This document shows positions 33,668-42,240 of a DNA stretch of 64,000 bases, one piece after another. The stretch spans positions 2,666,001 through 2,730,000 of the forward strand of contig CP150183.1 of NCBI GenBank assembly GCA_037965595.1. The letters are read 5' to 3'. A model generated the notes under the pieces. It was not told the origin of the DNA and did no database searches. It worked only from the letters and a program-made list of their open reading frames with translations. Positions within the stretch are counted from its first letter, which is position 1, and every line of letters starts with the position of its first letter. Source of the stretch: Alkalihalobacillus sp. FSL W8-0930. GTDB lineage: Bacteria > Bacillota > Bacilli > Bacillales > Bacillaceae_D. The translations under genes and the position numbers were made by a program.

Positions 33668-34309
33668 TTACATCTTCCAAATCCCTATAATAATGAGTAG
33701 AACTCCAGGAATAAAAGCGAGTCGATTGATCCAAGATATACTCGCAAAACGAAATCCACTTTTCATGCCGAGCATGAGAAAGAAGCCACTCATAAATGCA
33801 ACGCAGACTGCAAGAAGCCAAGGTGCGTACCCTAGTAACGCCGCTCCAACACCTGCTCCAAATGCATCAAGCGATAAAGCTGCCCCTAGTAAGAGTGCTT
33901 CCCTTCCTGTAATAGCACCTGATTGATCCATATCTGCTTTTAAAGGCTCTCTTAACACATGAATCACAAATCCAAAGATTCGCAGTTGAAAACTAAATGG
34001 ATGTTCTTTTTTCTTCCGCACCGGCTTTGGTTTCTTTTTAGCTGGAGCATACACCTGCCATAGCGTGAACAATCCGATTGCGATAAGTAAAATAGCCCCA
34101 ATTGCTTCCGCTACATCCTGTGACAGATAAAGAACAATTGTTTTTCCGAGTGCCATTGCGATCAGAATGGATGCCCCCGAACAACACGCAATAAATAGCA
34201 GAGACACAAAGGGAATTTTCATTTTACGAAGTCCGTATGTCAACCCTACCCCGTAGCTATCAAGACTTAGGGCGAATGCAAGCACAACTAATGCAACAAA
34301 ACCAGACAT
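33668..34309 (-). CDS. ytaF: Sporulation membrane protein YtaF (MntP-like fold)
   Basis: A 213-residue membrane protein with six hydrophobic helices in two halves. The repeated motif FALSLDSYGVGLTYGLRKMK at the start and GAALSLDAFGAGVGAALLG in the second half (LSLDxxGxG) is the MntP/YtaF signature, with an Asp in each half suggesting metal export. In B. subtilis YtaF is described as sporulation-associated. A Lys/Arg-rich cytoplasmic loop (KKKPKPVRKKKE) joins the halves. A stem-loop upstream sequesters its ribosome-binding site. Confidence 0.88.
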   Translation of the reverse strand: MSGFVALVVLAFALSLDSYGVGLTYGLRKMKIPFVSLLFIACCSGASILIAMALGKTIVLYLSQDVAEAIGAILLIAIGLFTLWQVYAPAKKKPKPVRKKKEHPFSFQLRIFGFVIHVLREPLKADMDQSGAITGREALLLGAALSLDAFGAGVGAALLGYAPWLLAVCVAFMSGFFLMLGMKSGFRFASISWINRLAFIPGVLLIIIGIWKM

Positions 34310-34315
34310 GAATAG

Positions 34316-34362
34316 AAGCTCCTTTCTTTAGGCGATCATGTTTTAGCATATGAAAGGAGCTT
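34316..34362 (-). promoter_or_regulatory. Stem-loop covering the ytaF ribosome-binding site
   Basis: Perfect 11-bp arms (34316-34326 and 34352-34362; AAGCTCCTTTC with GAAAGGAGCTT) around a 25-nt loop. The 3' arm contains the GAAAGGAG of ytaF, six to eleven bases before its ATG (34309). No T run follows, so it is not an ordinary terminator. Confidence 0.6.
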
Positions 34363-34375
34363 ATTCAATGTACCT

Positions 34376-35203
34376 TTAGTTCACTTGACATGTTGGACAA
34401 TAATGAGTACCCCGTCCTCCAACAACAATTCGAATAATGGTGTCATCACAGTGTTTGCACGGTTCATTTTTACGACCGTAAACTTCAAGCGTTTGTTGAA
34501 ACATGCCCATTTCTCCCTGGCCATTTACATAGGACTTTATGGAGCTGCCCCCAAGCTTAACGGCTTCTGATAATGTTTCAACAATACTATGGTGGAGCCG
34601 CTTAAATTCTTCATCCGTCAAGGTGTGGGCAAGCCGTTCAGGATGAATACGGGCTCTGAACAACGCTTCGTCTACGTAGATATTTCCAAGACCAACGACC
34701 GTTTTTTGATCTAAGAGAAACGGTTTTATCTTACGTGTTGTCTTCCGACTTGCGTTCGTGAGCAATTCAATTGTAAATGCATCATCGAATGGCTCTACTC
34801 CAAGCTGAATTAAAGGCATTGTTTCTTCTTCTTTTCCCTTTTCAAAAAGGTGCATCGTTCCAAACTTACGAACATCCTGATATCTCAGCTCTGTCCCGTC
34901 AGAGAAGCCAAATGTCACATGGGTATGAGGAACTGGCTCGTCCTCTTCTTTATACACTCCATACCTTCCTTCCATACGAAGGTGAGAGACCATCACTAGA
35001 TCGTCGAGATCAAAAAGCAAGAACTTCCCTCTTCTTCTCATGGAATGGATCGTTTGTCCCTTTATTTCAGTTGTAAACTCCGCCGGATCGGCAGGTCGTT
35101 TAATAATGTTTGGCCACGCAATCTCAACCGACTGAATGGTCTTTCCTACAACCAATTCTTCGAGTGTTCGTTTGACTGTTTCTACTTCAGGTAATTCCGG
35201 CAT
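34376..35203 (-). CDS. mutM: Formamidopyrimidine-DNA glycosylase MutM
   Basis: Removes 8-oxoguanine and ring-opened purines and nicks the abasic site. The 275-residue protein starts PELPEVETV; Pro 2 is the catalytic nucleophile after Met removal and Glu 3 assists. The central NIYVDEALFRARIHPERLA segment is the helix-two-turn-helix, followed by SSIKSYVNGQGEMGMFQ and the C-terminal zinc finger CKHCDDTIIRIVVGGRG and YCPTCQ. It follows polA in the same operon, the B. subtilis order. Confidence 0.97.
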   Translation of the reverse strand: MPELPEVETVKRTLEELVVGKTIQSVEIAWPNIIKRPADPAEFTTEIKGQTIHSMRRRGKFLLFDLDDLVMVSHLRMEGRYGVYKEEDEPVPHTHVTFGFSDGTELRYQDVRKFGTMHLFEKGKEEETMPLIQLGVEPFDDAFTIELLTNASRKTTRKIKPFLLDQKTVVGLGNIYVDEALFRARIHPERLAHTLTDEEFKRLHHSIVETLSEAVKLGGSSIKSYVNGQGEMGMFQQTLEVYGRKNEPCKHCDDTIIRIVVGGRGTHYCPTCQVN

Positions 35204-35233
35204 GTATCATACGCATCCTTTACTTTATTCACT

Positions 35234-37864
35234 CTATTTTGCTTCGTACCACGTATCGCCAACCGAAACATCCGCCTTAAGAGGTACATTTAATTCCAAA
35301 GCGGCTTCCATCACCTCTGGTACGATTTTTTTCATTTGTTCGAGCTCTTCCTCTGGCACTTCAAAAATCAATTCATCATGCACTTGCAACAGCATCCGAC
35401 TTTTTAATTGTTCGGATTCAAGACGTTCGGCCATGTCGATCATTGCTTTCTTAATAATGTCTGCAGCTGTACCTTGAATCGGTGTGTTCATTGCCGTTCG
35501 TTCAGCAAAGCTTCGTAAGTTAAAGTTGCGGCTTACGAGCTCAGGTAAATAACGTCTCCGTTGCATTAACGTTGAGACATACCCTTTTTCACGAGCATCT
35601 TCAACGACATTTGACATATACGCCTTCACATTAGGATAACTCTCCAAGTAACGTTCAATAAATTCAGCCGCTTCCTTACGGGTGATGTTTAAGCTTTGAG
35701 ATAATCCATAATCACTAATACCATACACAATTCCAAAGTTTACAGCCTTAGAGCTTCTCCGCATATCTGATGTAACCTCAGACTCACCTACATGAAAGAC
35801 GTCCATTGCTGTTTTTGTATGGATGTCCATATCATTTCTGAACGCCTCCATTAAGCCCTGATCTTCTGAAATGTGAGCAAGAACCCGCAGCTCAATTTGA
35901 GAATAATCCGCAGCTAGGATCGACCAGCCAGGTTCAGACGGAATAAAGGCTTTACGAATTGTCCGTCCCTCTTCTAATCGAATCGGAATGTTTTGCAGGT
36001 TTGGGTCCGTCGAGCTTAGTCGTCCAGTTTGTGTGAGTGCTTGATTGTAACGAGTGTGAATACGTCCCGTACTTTCATCAACAACCTTAAGTAGCCCTTC
36101 AATGTAGGTTGAATAAAGCTTACCTAACTGACGATACAGTAGAATATGCTCAATGATTTTATGTTCACCGGCAAGCTTCTCTAGAACGTCTGCAGATGTG
36201 GAATACCCCGTTTTTGTTTTCTTGACTGGCGGTAAACCTAATGTCTCAAACAGCACTTCACCAAGCTGCTTAGGTGAATTAATATTAAAGCTTGTCCCCG
36301 CTAAATCATGGATCGTTTCCTCAAGTGTTTTTAACCGTTCTGATAAATCTTCACCCATTTGTTTAAGCTGAGATGAATCAACCTTGATTCCCGTTGTTTC
36401 CATTCGTCCAAGCACAACAGACAAAGGCATTTCCAGATCAAAAAAGAGTTCAGATTGATTGTTCTCTTCAAGCTCTTTCTCTAAGTCCTCTTTTAAATTG
36501 AAGATAGCCGAAGCTTTACGTCCTAAATGATCTTTTAAGGCATCTTCTTCAGGAACACGTTGTTTAGCTCCCTTTCCATATACCGTCTCATCATCGTGAA
36601 CAATCGATAAGCCTTTACGCTGAGCAATATCACTCATGCCATGAGAGGAAACAGATGGATCAAGTAAATAAGAAGCAATTAACAAATCAAACTCAACACC
36701 ATCAAGTTCGATATCCTGCCACCCGAGTGCGACCACTGTTCGTTTTGCATCAAATACCCATTTTTTCTTCGCTTCATCCTTAGCCCATTCAACAAACAGC
36801 TCTGAATCGATCGCTACTGTCGTCGGGATAAAAAAGGTTCCATTTTCATTTGTAACAGCAAAGCCTTCAATTGGTGCGTGATGATAATGATCACCAAGAA
36901 CCTCTGCCACTAGAGCTGCCGGACTAGCGAGGTGCTCTTCCGTTACTTCTTGCACAAGTTTAATGTCCATTTCACTTAGTTCTTCTGAAGGTGTCTCCCC
37001 GTTTTCATTTGGAAGTCGATTCAAAAGGGAAGAGAAGTCCAGATCCTTAAAGAAGGCCGACACTTCTGCTACCTCGTAGTCACCAAAGGCTAGGTCGTCA
37101 ATTCCTAGATCAACTGGTACTTCTGTATAAATCGTAGCAAGTTTTTTACTCATTAAGGCTTGCTCACGGTGCTCAACAAGACGTTCTTTCATTTTCTTAC
37201 CTGAAACCTGGTCAACAGAATCAAGAACCGTCTCAACAGAACCAAATTCTTTTAATAGCTTCAGTGCTGTTTTCTCACCGATTCCTGGGACACCAGGAAT
37301 ATTATCCGAGGAATCACCCATTAATCCTTTTAGATCAATAATCTGCTTAGCAGAAATCCCATATTTTTCATCTATGGCCTGAGGATCATATCGATCCATA
37401 TTGGTGATCCCTTTTTTCGTTAAATGTACTTCAACTTTATCTGTAACAAGCTGAAGTAAATCCTTATCTCCAGAGATCACTTTCACATTCCAGCCTTCTT
37501 GCTCGGCTCGACTGGCAAGCGTTCCAATAATATCATCCGCTTCATAATCAGTCGCTTCATGACGTTTAATGCCATACGTATCAAGAAGCTGACGAATAAA
37601 TGGAAGCTGTTCTGACAGCTCTGGTGGTGTTTTTTGTCTTGTTCCTTTATATTCTGAAAAGGTCTTATGACGGAACGTTGATTTTCCAGCATCAAAAGCT
37701 ACCAACATATGCGTTGGCTTTTCGTCCTCGAGTATCTTTAAAAGCATCGTTGTGAAACCGTACACCGCATTTGTATATATTCCTTTATCATTCGACAAAA
37801 GCGGTAACGCAAAAAAAGCTCGGTACGCAATACTATTTCCATCAATTAAGATTAGTTTCTTCAT
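35234..37864 (-). CDS. polA: DNA polymerase I
   Basis: Replication and repair polymerase, 876 residues from ATG 37864 (GAGG nine bases upstream; a 35-residue longer frame is rejected). It has a 5'-3' exonuclease domain (residues 1-300: ILIDGNSIAYRAFFALP, GVPGIGEKTALKLL), a 3'-5' exonuclease-like domain where the usual DxE metal motif is not apparent, as in other Bacillus enzymes, and the polymerase domain with motif A (ILAADYSQIELRVLAHIS), motif B (RRSSKAVNFGIVYGISDYG) and motif C (LLQVHDELIFEVP). First gene of the polA-mutM-ytaF-coaE cluster. Confidence 0.97.
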   Translation of the reverse strand: MKKLILIDGNSIAYRAFFALPLLSNDKGIYTNAVYGFTTMLLKILEDEKPTHMLVAFDAGKSTFRHKTFSEYKGTRQKTPPELSEQLPFIRQLLDTYGIKRHEATDYEADDIIGTLASRAEQEGWNVKVISGDKDLLQLVTDKVEVHLTKKGITNMDRYDPQAIDEKYGISAKQIIDLKGLMGDSSDNIPGVPGIGEKTALKLLKEFGSVETVLDSVDQVSGKKMKERLVEHREQALMSKKLATIYTEVPVDLGIDDLAFGDYEVAEVSAFFKDLDFSSLLNRLPNENGETPSEELSEMDIKLVQEVTEEHLASPAALVAEVLGDHYHHAPIEGFAVTNENGTFFIPTTVAIDSELFVEWAKDEAKKKWVFDAKRTVVALGWQDIELDGVEFDLLIASYLLDPSVSSHGMSDIAQRKGLSIVHDDETVYGKGAKQRVPEEDALKDHLGRKASAIFNLKEDLEKELEENNQSELFFDLEMPLSVVLGRMETTGIKVDSSQLKQMGEDLSERLKTLEETIHDLAGTSFNINSPKQLGEVLFETLGLPPVKKTKTGYSTSADVLEKLAGEHKIIEHILLYRQLGKLYSTYIEGLLKVVDESTGRIHTRYNQALTQTGRLSSTDPNLQNIPIRLEEGRTIRKAFIPSEPGWSILAADYSQIELRVLAHISEDQGLMEAFRNDMDIHTKTAMDVFHVGESEVTSDMRRSSKAVNFGIVYGISDYGLSQSLNITRKEAAEFIERYLESYPNVKAYMSNVVEDAREKGYVSTLMQRRRYLPELVSRNFNLRSFAERTAMNTPIQGTAADIIKKAMIDMAERLESEQLKSRMLLQVHDELIFEVPEEELEQMKKIVPEVMEAALELNVPLKADVSVGDTWYEAK

Positions 37865-37950
37865 ATGGGTCCGCCTCATTTCTCTGGTTATCCTTCTAAC
37901 AATTGTACCATAGGCAAACTTAAATAGAAAAAGTCGAGAAATGAAGACAC

Positions 37951-37987
37951 AAAAAGAGGACGAAAGCATAAGGGGGAGCTTTCGTCC
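37951..37987 (-). terminator. Terminator of phoPR
   Basis: Perfect 10-bp arms GGACGAAAGC (37987-37978) and GCTTTCGTCC (37967-37958), loop 10 nt, then TCTTTTT. It lies 136 nt beyond the phoR stop. Confidence 0.85.
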
Positions 37988-38122
37988 TTCAAGGGGGTGA
38001 ACAATATCATCCAGCCAGGGTTAGTGGGACTGGAATTATCATTCGTGGTAGACCGTTCACTTATTGAGTATAAGGATAAGCTGTTAAACGGTCATAAAGG
38101 CATTGTAAATGTTTTGTAAAGA

Positions 38123-39910
38123 TTAAAAGATTTCTTCTTGTTGCTCTTTTGGAAAAACAAGTGTAAAAACAGTGCCTTCCCCTTGCTTACTTTTTACTTG
38201 TATACTTGCATGATGCGCCTCCGCTAAGTGTTTCACAATCGCTAGACCTAGACCGGTTCCACCGGAATTACGGCTTCGCGCTCGGTCCACACGGTAAAAG
38301 CGCTCAAATACTCGAGGAATCTCTGTTTCTTCCATACCAATCCCTGTATCCGACACCTTTAGTTCAACAGACCCCTGTTTCCCCTTCACACTCACTTTCA
38401 CTTCGCCGTTCGCAGGAGTGTACATGATTGCATTGTTTATAATGTTAATCAGAATTTGCTTCATACGTTCGGGGTCCCCATGCATCGTTGAATCCCCTGT
38501 GGTTTCTAGCGATAAGTTAATTTCTTTCGCTACAGCCTTTTCAGATAGCATGGTCACAACCTCTTCAGCGATTTGCTCGAGTGTCATGTTTGTCCAGTGA
38601 ACCTGAAAATTAGAGCGTTCCACTTTAGACAGCTCGAGTAAATCGTGAATTAAGCTCTGTAACCTCTCACTTTCTTTTAAAATGATCTTCAAGAATTTCT
38701 CTCGTAACTCTTCTTGATCCATGGCTCCATCTAGCAATGTCTCAGAGAACCCTTTAATCGACGTAATCGGGGTTTTCAGCTCATGCGACACATTCGCTAC
38801 AAAGTCTTTACGAATTTGTTCAAGCTTCTTCTGTTCAGTAATATCATGTAAGACAAGTGTCATTCCTCTCATCTTACCCGATGCATCTAATACCGGCGCT
38901 CCATATACATCATACACTTTCGCCATATATGGTTCGCCAAGTGTCAGCTGATCTCTCTGTTTTGTCTCTGTAATAAATACCGATTGAATGAATTGAACCA
39001 ACCCGGACTCGTCCATCACGTCATGATACAGTCGATTTAACCATGCTTGATCTTCAACCTGGAAAATCATCCGACTTGCTTTATTCATAACAGAAATGTC
39101 ACCACGAACATTAATGAGAAGTAACCCGCTTCCCATGTTCTCGATGAGTGTTTCCATTCGTTCTTGTTGTGCTTGATGACGTTTTGAAATGTAATCTAAA
39201 TTATAAGCTAACATATTAAGCGACCTGCTTAGCTGACCGATTTCTGCATGCTGATTTTCGAAGGTGCGTGCAGAATAGTCCCCTTTAGCTAATCGTTTCG
39301 CCACCTTAACTGATTCATCAATCGGCTTCATCATCTCTTTTGTCACTCTAAAAGCTAAGAAAGAAATAAGTGAAACCGCAATAAAAAAGCTCGCTCCAAT
39401 AATCAACCAAATTGTTCGATCAACAGAGTTTAAATCCTCCATTGGTAACCCTAATCGAAAATACCCTACCTTGGCATTTGAGTCGTCGTATATTGGTACA
39501 GCATAATAAAGAAGCTCTTGATCTAATGTTTGGCTATAACGTATTTCAAACCCATCTTCATCTAAATCTGCCTCCCGAATTTCAGGTCGATCCAGATGGT
39601 TATCTAAAGGCTGTCCCGTTTCCGCTGATTCACCTAATACCTGTCCTTCTAGATCGATAATGGTTACACGGGCAAGAACGCGCTCGCTTATAATTTCTGC
39701 TAACTGATCCAAATTAGAGTCTAACGTTTGATCCCCTCTAAGTTCTTGAACCATGTATGAGCCTAATTGTGCCTCACTCTCTAGCCTTTCGGTGATTGTT
39801 TTTAAATAAAAGTCCTTATACCATTGTCCTATCGTCAGTCCAAGCCCAGACATGACAATGAGTGTAATTAACGTAACGGTAGAAATTAAACGAAAACGCA
39901 GCTTATGCAT
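38123..39910 (-). CDS. phoR: Phosphate regulon sensor kinase PhoR
   Basis: Membrane histidine kinase of the phosphate response, 595 residues. It has a first membrane span (residues 8-28), an extracytoplasmic PDC-like domain (30-165), a second span (165-187), HAMP (190-245), and a PAS domain (about 255-355, LLINVRGDISVMNKASR). HisKA follows with the phosphorylated histidine in VANVSHELKTPITS. The ATPase has N box NIINNAIMYTP, G1 DTGIGMEETE, F box FERFYRVDRAR and G2 GGTGLGLAIVKHL. Its gene overlaps phoP by 8 nt, so translation is coupled. In B. subtilis the pair controls alkaline phosphatase, teichuronic acid and phosphate uptake. Confidence 0.96.
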   Translation of the reverse strand: MHKLRFRLISTVTLITLIVMSGLGLTIGQWYKDFYLKTITERLESEAQLGSYMVQELRGDQTLDSNLDQLAEIISERVLARVTIIDLEGQVLGESAETGQPLDNHLDRPEIREADLDEDGFEIRYSQTLDQELLYYAVPIYDDSNAKVGYFRLGLPMEDLNSVDRTIWLIIGASFFIAVSLISFLAFRVTKEMMKPIDESVKVAKRLAKGDYSARTFENQHAEIGQLSRSLNMLAYNLDYISKRHQAQQERMETLIENMGSGLLLINVRGDISVMNKASRMIFQVEDQAWLNRLYHDVMDESGLVQFIQSVFITETKQRDQLTLGEPYMAKVYDVYGAPVLDASGKMRGMTLVLHDITEQKKLEQIRKDFVANVSHELKTPITSIKGFSETLLDGAMDQEELREKFLKIILKESERLQSLIHDLLELSKVERSNFQVHWTNMTLEQIAEEVVTMLSEKAVAKEINLSLETTGDSTMHGDPERMKQILINIINNAIMYTPANGEVKVSVKGKQGSVELKVSDTGIGMEETEIPRVFERFYRVDRARSRNSGGTGLGLAIVKHLAEAHHASIQVKSKQGEGTVFTLVFPKEQQEEIF

Positions 39911-40622
39911 CTAGCAACGGTTCTTCCATTTTGTACCCTAGACCACGGATGGTTTTAATATAAACGGGTTTCTTTGTATTTGGTTCGATTTTCTCTCGTA
40001 AGTGGCTGATGTGGACATCTACAATTCGAGTATCCCCTACAAATTCATAATCCCATACCGCATTTAGCAACTGATCTCGTGTGAGTACTCGACCTTTATG
40101 ATTCGCAAGATATAATAGCAGTTCAAATTCTTTTGGTGTCAGTGATAATGCCTGTCCTCTGCAGTTCACTTCATAATTTTCCGGAAAGATGTCAACCTCT
40201 CCAATTCGAATCATTTCAGAAACGTCTTCAGTAGACTGCGGCTGCTGATTCGCTTGTGCCGCTCTTCGCAAAATCGCACGTATTCTTGCCACTACCTCTC
40301 TCGGACTAAACGGCTTTGTCATATAATCATCCGCACCCAGTTCAAGGCCTAATACCTTATCAAATTCATCGTCCTTTGCCGTTAGCATAAGGATAGGTGT
40401 TTGCACTTTGCTGATGCGGAGTTGTTTACACACATCGATTCCATCCATTTCGGGTAGCATTAAATCGAGCACGATTAGATCAAATGGCTGTTGTTTTGCT
40501 AATTCGAGCCCTTCTGCACCGTCTTTCGCTGTTTCAACTTCATACCCTGCCTGTTCAAGATTAAATTGGAGTAACGTTACAATTGATTCCTCGTCGTCTA
40601 CTACTAAAAGTCGTTTTCCCAT
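39903..40622 (-). CDS. phoP: Phosphate regulon response regulator PhoP
   Basis: OmpR-type response regulator, 239 residues. The receiver domain has the acidic pocket VVDDEES, the phosphorylated Asp 53 in VLDLMLPEMDG, and the switch MLTAKDDEFDKVLGLELGADDYMTKPF. The winged-helix DNA-binding domain is at about residues 135-235, with the characteristic LTPKEFELLLYLANHKGRVLTRDQLL and IRGLGYKME end. It is encoded upstream of phoR in an operon that ends at the terminator at 37951-37987. Binding sites (TTAACA-type repeats) were not identified with certainty upstream. Confidence 0.97.
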   Translation of the reverse strand: MGKRLLVVDDEESIVTLLQFNLEQAGYEVETAKDGAEGLELAKQQPFDLIVLDLMLPEMDGIDVCKQLRISKVQTPILMLTAKDDEFDKVLGLELGADDYMTKPFSPREVVARIRAILRRAAQANQQPQSTEDVSEMIRIGEVDIFPENYEVNCRGQALSLTPKEFELLLYLANHKGRVLTRDQLLNAVWDYEFVGDTRIVDVHISHLREKIEPNTKKPVYIKTIRGLGYKMEEPLLDA

Positions 40623-40803
40623 AAAGGATACCCTACACTCCTTACATTTTAATTGAACAGTCTTTTCTCTCTATTTACATGTAGTATAACAAATTTTATC
40701 CAAACTTTTGCGATAATCTTTACATAAGTTAATAAATGCTTCGATGAGCTTACTAGAATCTTAGAGACTCGGTCTCATTAAAATCGAAGTTTGGAGCACC
40801 ATA

Positions 40804-40921
40804 TCCGCTACCGGAATGGCTGGCACGCTTTCCTAGGGAAGGCGCTGAACTAAATTGGCTACGCCAATTCATTTCACCTCTGCCTTTTCGTCCCTTAGGA
40901 GTCGGCCGGCCATTCCGTCCA
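40804..40921 (+). repeat. Family-C structured repeat, copy 1
   Basis: 118 bp beginning TCCGCTACCGGAATGGC and ending GCCGGCCATTCCGTCC. The terminal arms GGAATGGCTGGC and GCCGGCCATTCC pair, and an internal hairpin AATTGGC-TAC-GCCAATT sits at the tip. Same orientation as copy 2. 40623-40803 upstream holds only phoP promoter DNA. Confidence 0.85.
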
Positions 40922-40979
40922 CTCGGTTTGTTTCTTGCACAATCAGGTTTAAGCAACGAACTAGTTTAGCGTTCTTTAT

Positions 40980-41098
40980 GCCGCTACCAGAATAGCCGGC
41001 ACGCTTTCCTAGGGAAGGCGCTGAACTAAATTGGCTGTCGCCAATTCATTTCACCTCTGCCTTTTCGTCCCTTAGGAGTCGGCCGGCTATTCTGTTCG
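40980..41098 (+). repeat. Family-C structured repeat, copy 2
   Basis: Terminal arms AGAATAGCCGGC and GCCGGCTATTCT pair perfectly; compared with copy 1 a G-C pair has become A-T on both sides. The tip hairpin is AATTGGC-TGTC-GCCAATT. 60 bp separate it from copy 1. 41099-41204 has no feature. Confidence 0.85.
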
Positions 41099-41204
41099 CT
41101 GTTTTGTTTCTTTGAATACAATTAAGACACACTTTATCAAGTTGTAAGAATCGAGATATTTGCCAAATCATTTAGTCCATTGTGAAAACAATATTAATAT
41201 TTAT

Positions 41205-41552
41205 CTATAGGGTGCTCTTGTTTAGGTCTCCGTTTCTAATGGCATTTGATACACCCCAGTAGATAAAGCGAAATATAGCGGTGTTTAGGCATAAAATCCA
41301 AAAGTATTCAAAAGCACTGTAATTCGGAACACTGATTAAAATGGAGTTTATAAATACTAAGCTTAGAGAAAAATACTCTATCACAGTGTCTTTAAACCCA
41401 ATGTTCTTATACAATACTTTTGTTTTCGTAAAGTTAAAAACGTCTTTCAATTCTTTTGTACGATACCCTTTAATAGCTCCGAGACTGATAACATAAATTC
41501 CTAAAGCAGGTCCATAATCAATACTTACTATCCAGGTCAATGCGCAATACAA
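41205..41552 (-). CDS. Orphan small membrane protein between family-C repeats (start uncertain)
   Basis: Open frame of 115 codons from TTG, rich in aromatic and hydrophobic residues with about three membrane spans (TWIVSIDYGPALGIYVISLG, DTVIEYFSLSLVFINSILI, FEYFWILCLNTAIFRFIYWG). I do not recognise a family. The frame is open for 10 more codons upstream, to a TAG, and a good GAGGAGA site lies there, but the only codons at proper spacing are ATA. The start may be ATA, or the original start may be lost. It is bracketed by two direct and two inverted family-C repeats and has no counterpart between phoP and mdh in B. subtilis. Confidence 0.5.
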   Translation of the reverse strand: MYCALTWIVSIDYGPALGIYVISLGAIKGYRTKELKDVFNFTKTKVLYKNIGFKDTVIEYFSLSLVFINSILISVPNYSAFEYFWILCLNTAIFRFIYWGVSNAIRNGDLNKSTL

Positions 41553-41777
41553 TAAAGTAAATAGAATGAGAACTATTATCTATCTCTCCTCGTAATATTA
41601 GTCGGTCGAGCACGTAACGTTAATCATGCTTACCAGAAATCATTCATTACATTTAGATAACCTTCTACATATATGTACTACAAATTCGATAATTAGAATC
41701 GTAATCCTGTATCATTTTTTAGGTATTTATTTTTTATTGTCTATAACAATGATCTTATAAATTATTATCACTAATTA

Positions 41778-41896
41778 GCGGACGGAATGGTCGGCCGACT
41801 CTAAGGGATGTAAGGGCAGGGTTGAAATAAACTGGTGTATGCCAGGTTAGTTCAACGCCCTCCCTAGGAAAGCGTGCCGACCATTCAGGGAGCGGC
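41778..41896 (-). repeat. Family-C structured repeat, copy 3 (inverted)
   Basis: Read on the minus strand it starts GCCGCTCCCTGAATGGTCGGC and ends GCCGACCATTCCGTCCGC; the arms GAATGGTCGGC and GCCGACCATTC pair perfectly, with a C-G pair of copies 1 and 2 changed to T-A. Tip hairpin AAC-C-TGG/CCA-GTT. 41553-41777 has no gene. Confidence 0.85.
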
Positions 41897-42020
41897 ATTA
41901 AAAGCACCAAATTAAAATCACAAATGTTATTCTAAACCTTAAGTATTAAGATCAGCGCTTTCAGTTGCTAGCTTTTTTCTCTTTTGATAAGAATGGTTCA
42001 CTCACATACACCACCAACTA

Positions 42021-42140
42021 GCGGACGGAATGGTCGGCCGACTCCTAAGGGATCTAAGGGCAGGGTTGAAATGAACTGGCGCATGCCAGGTTAGTTCAAC
42101 GCCCTCCCTAGGAAAGCGTGCCGGCCATTCAGGGAGCGGC
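42021..42140 (-). repeat. Family-C structured repeat, copy 4 (inverted)
   Basis: Nearly identical to copy 3 in the same orientation, 124 bp away. Tip hairpin AACCTGGC-ATGC-GCCAGTT. One mismatch is present in the terminal stem. 41897-42020 between the copies has no feature. Confidence 0.85.
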
Positions 42141-42193
42141 AGCGGTATATAGTCTCTCATTCCGATTCTAGTGTTCTAACGATATGCATTTGC

Positions 42194-42226
42194 AAAAAAA
42201 CAAGCCACACAAAAGCGTGGCTTGTT
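42194..42226 (-). terminator. Terminator of citZ-icd-mdh
   Basis: Arms AACAAGCCACG and TGTGGCTTGTT (11 bp, one wobble), loop 6 nt, then at least five T residues on the minus strand, 14 nt after the mdh stop. Confidence 0.9.
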
Positions 42227-42240
42227 TCTTTTTATCCAGA

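Noticed and set aside
38206-38427. Several plus-strand frames opposite phoR and polA
   Set aside because: Antisense shadows in a codon-biased region, no ribosome-binding sites.
40640-40740. Pho boxes in front of phoPR
   Set aside because: TTAACT-like words occur but without the repeated spacing expected of PhoP sites, so I did not call them.
40804-42140. CRISPR array
   Set aside because: Four repeats of 118 bp with unequal spacing, two inverted relative to the others, and no cas genes; not a CRISPR pattern.
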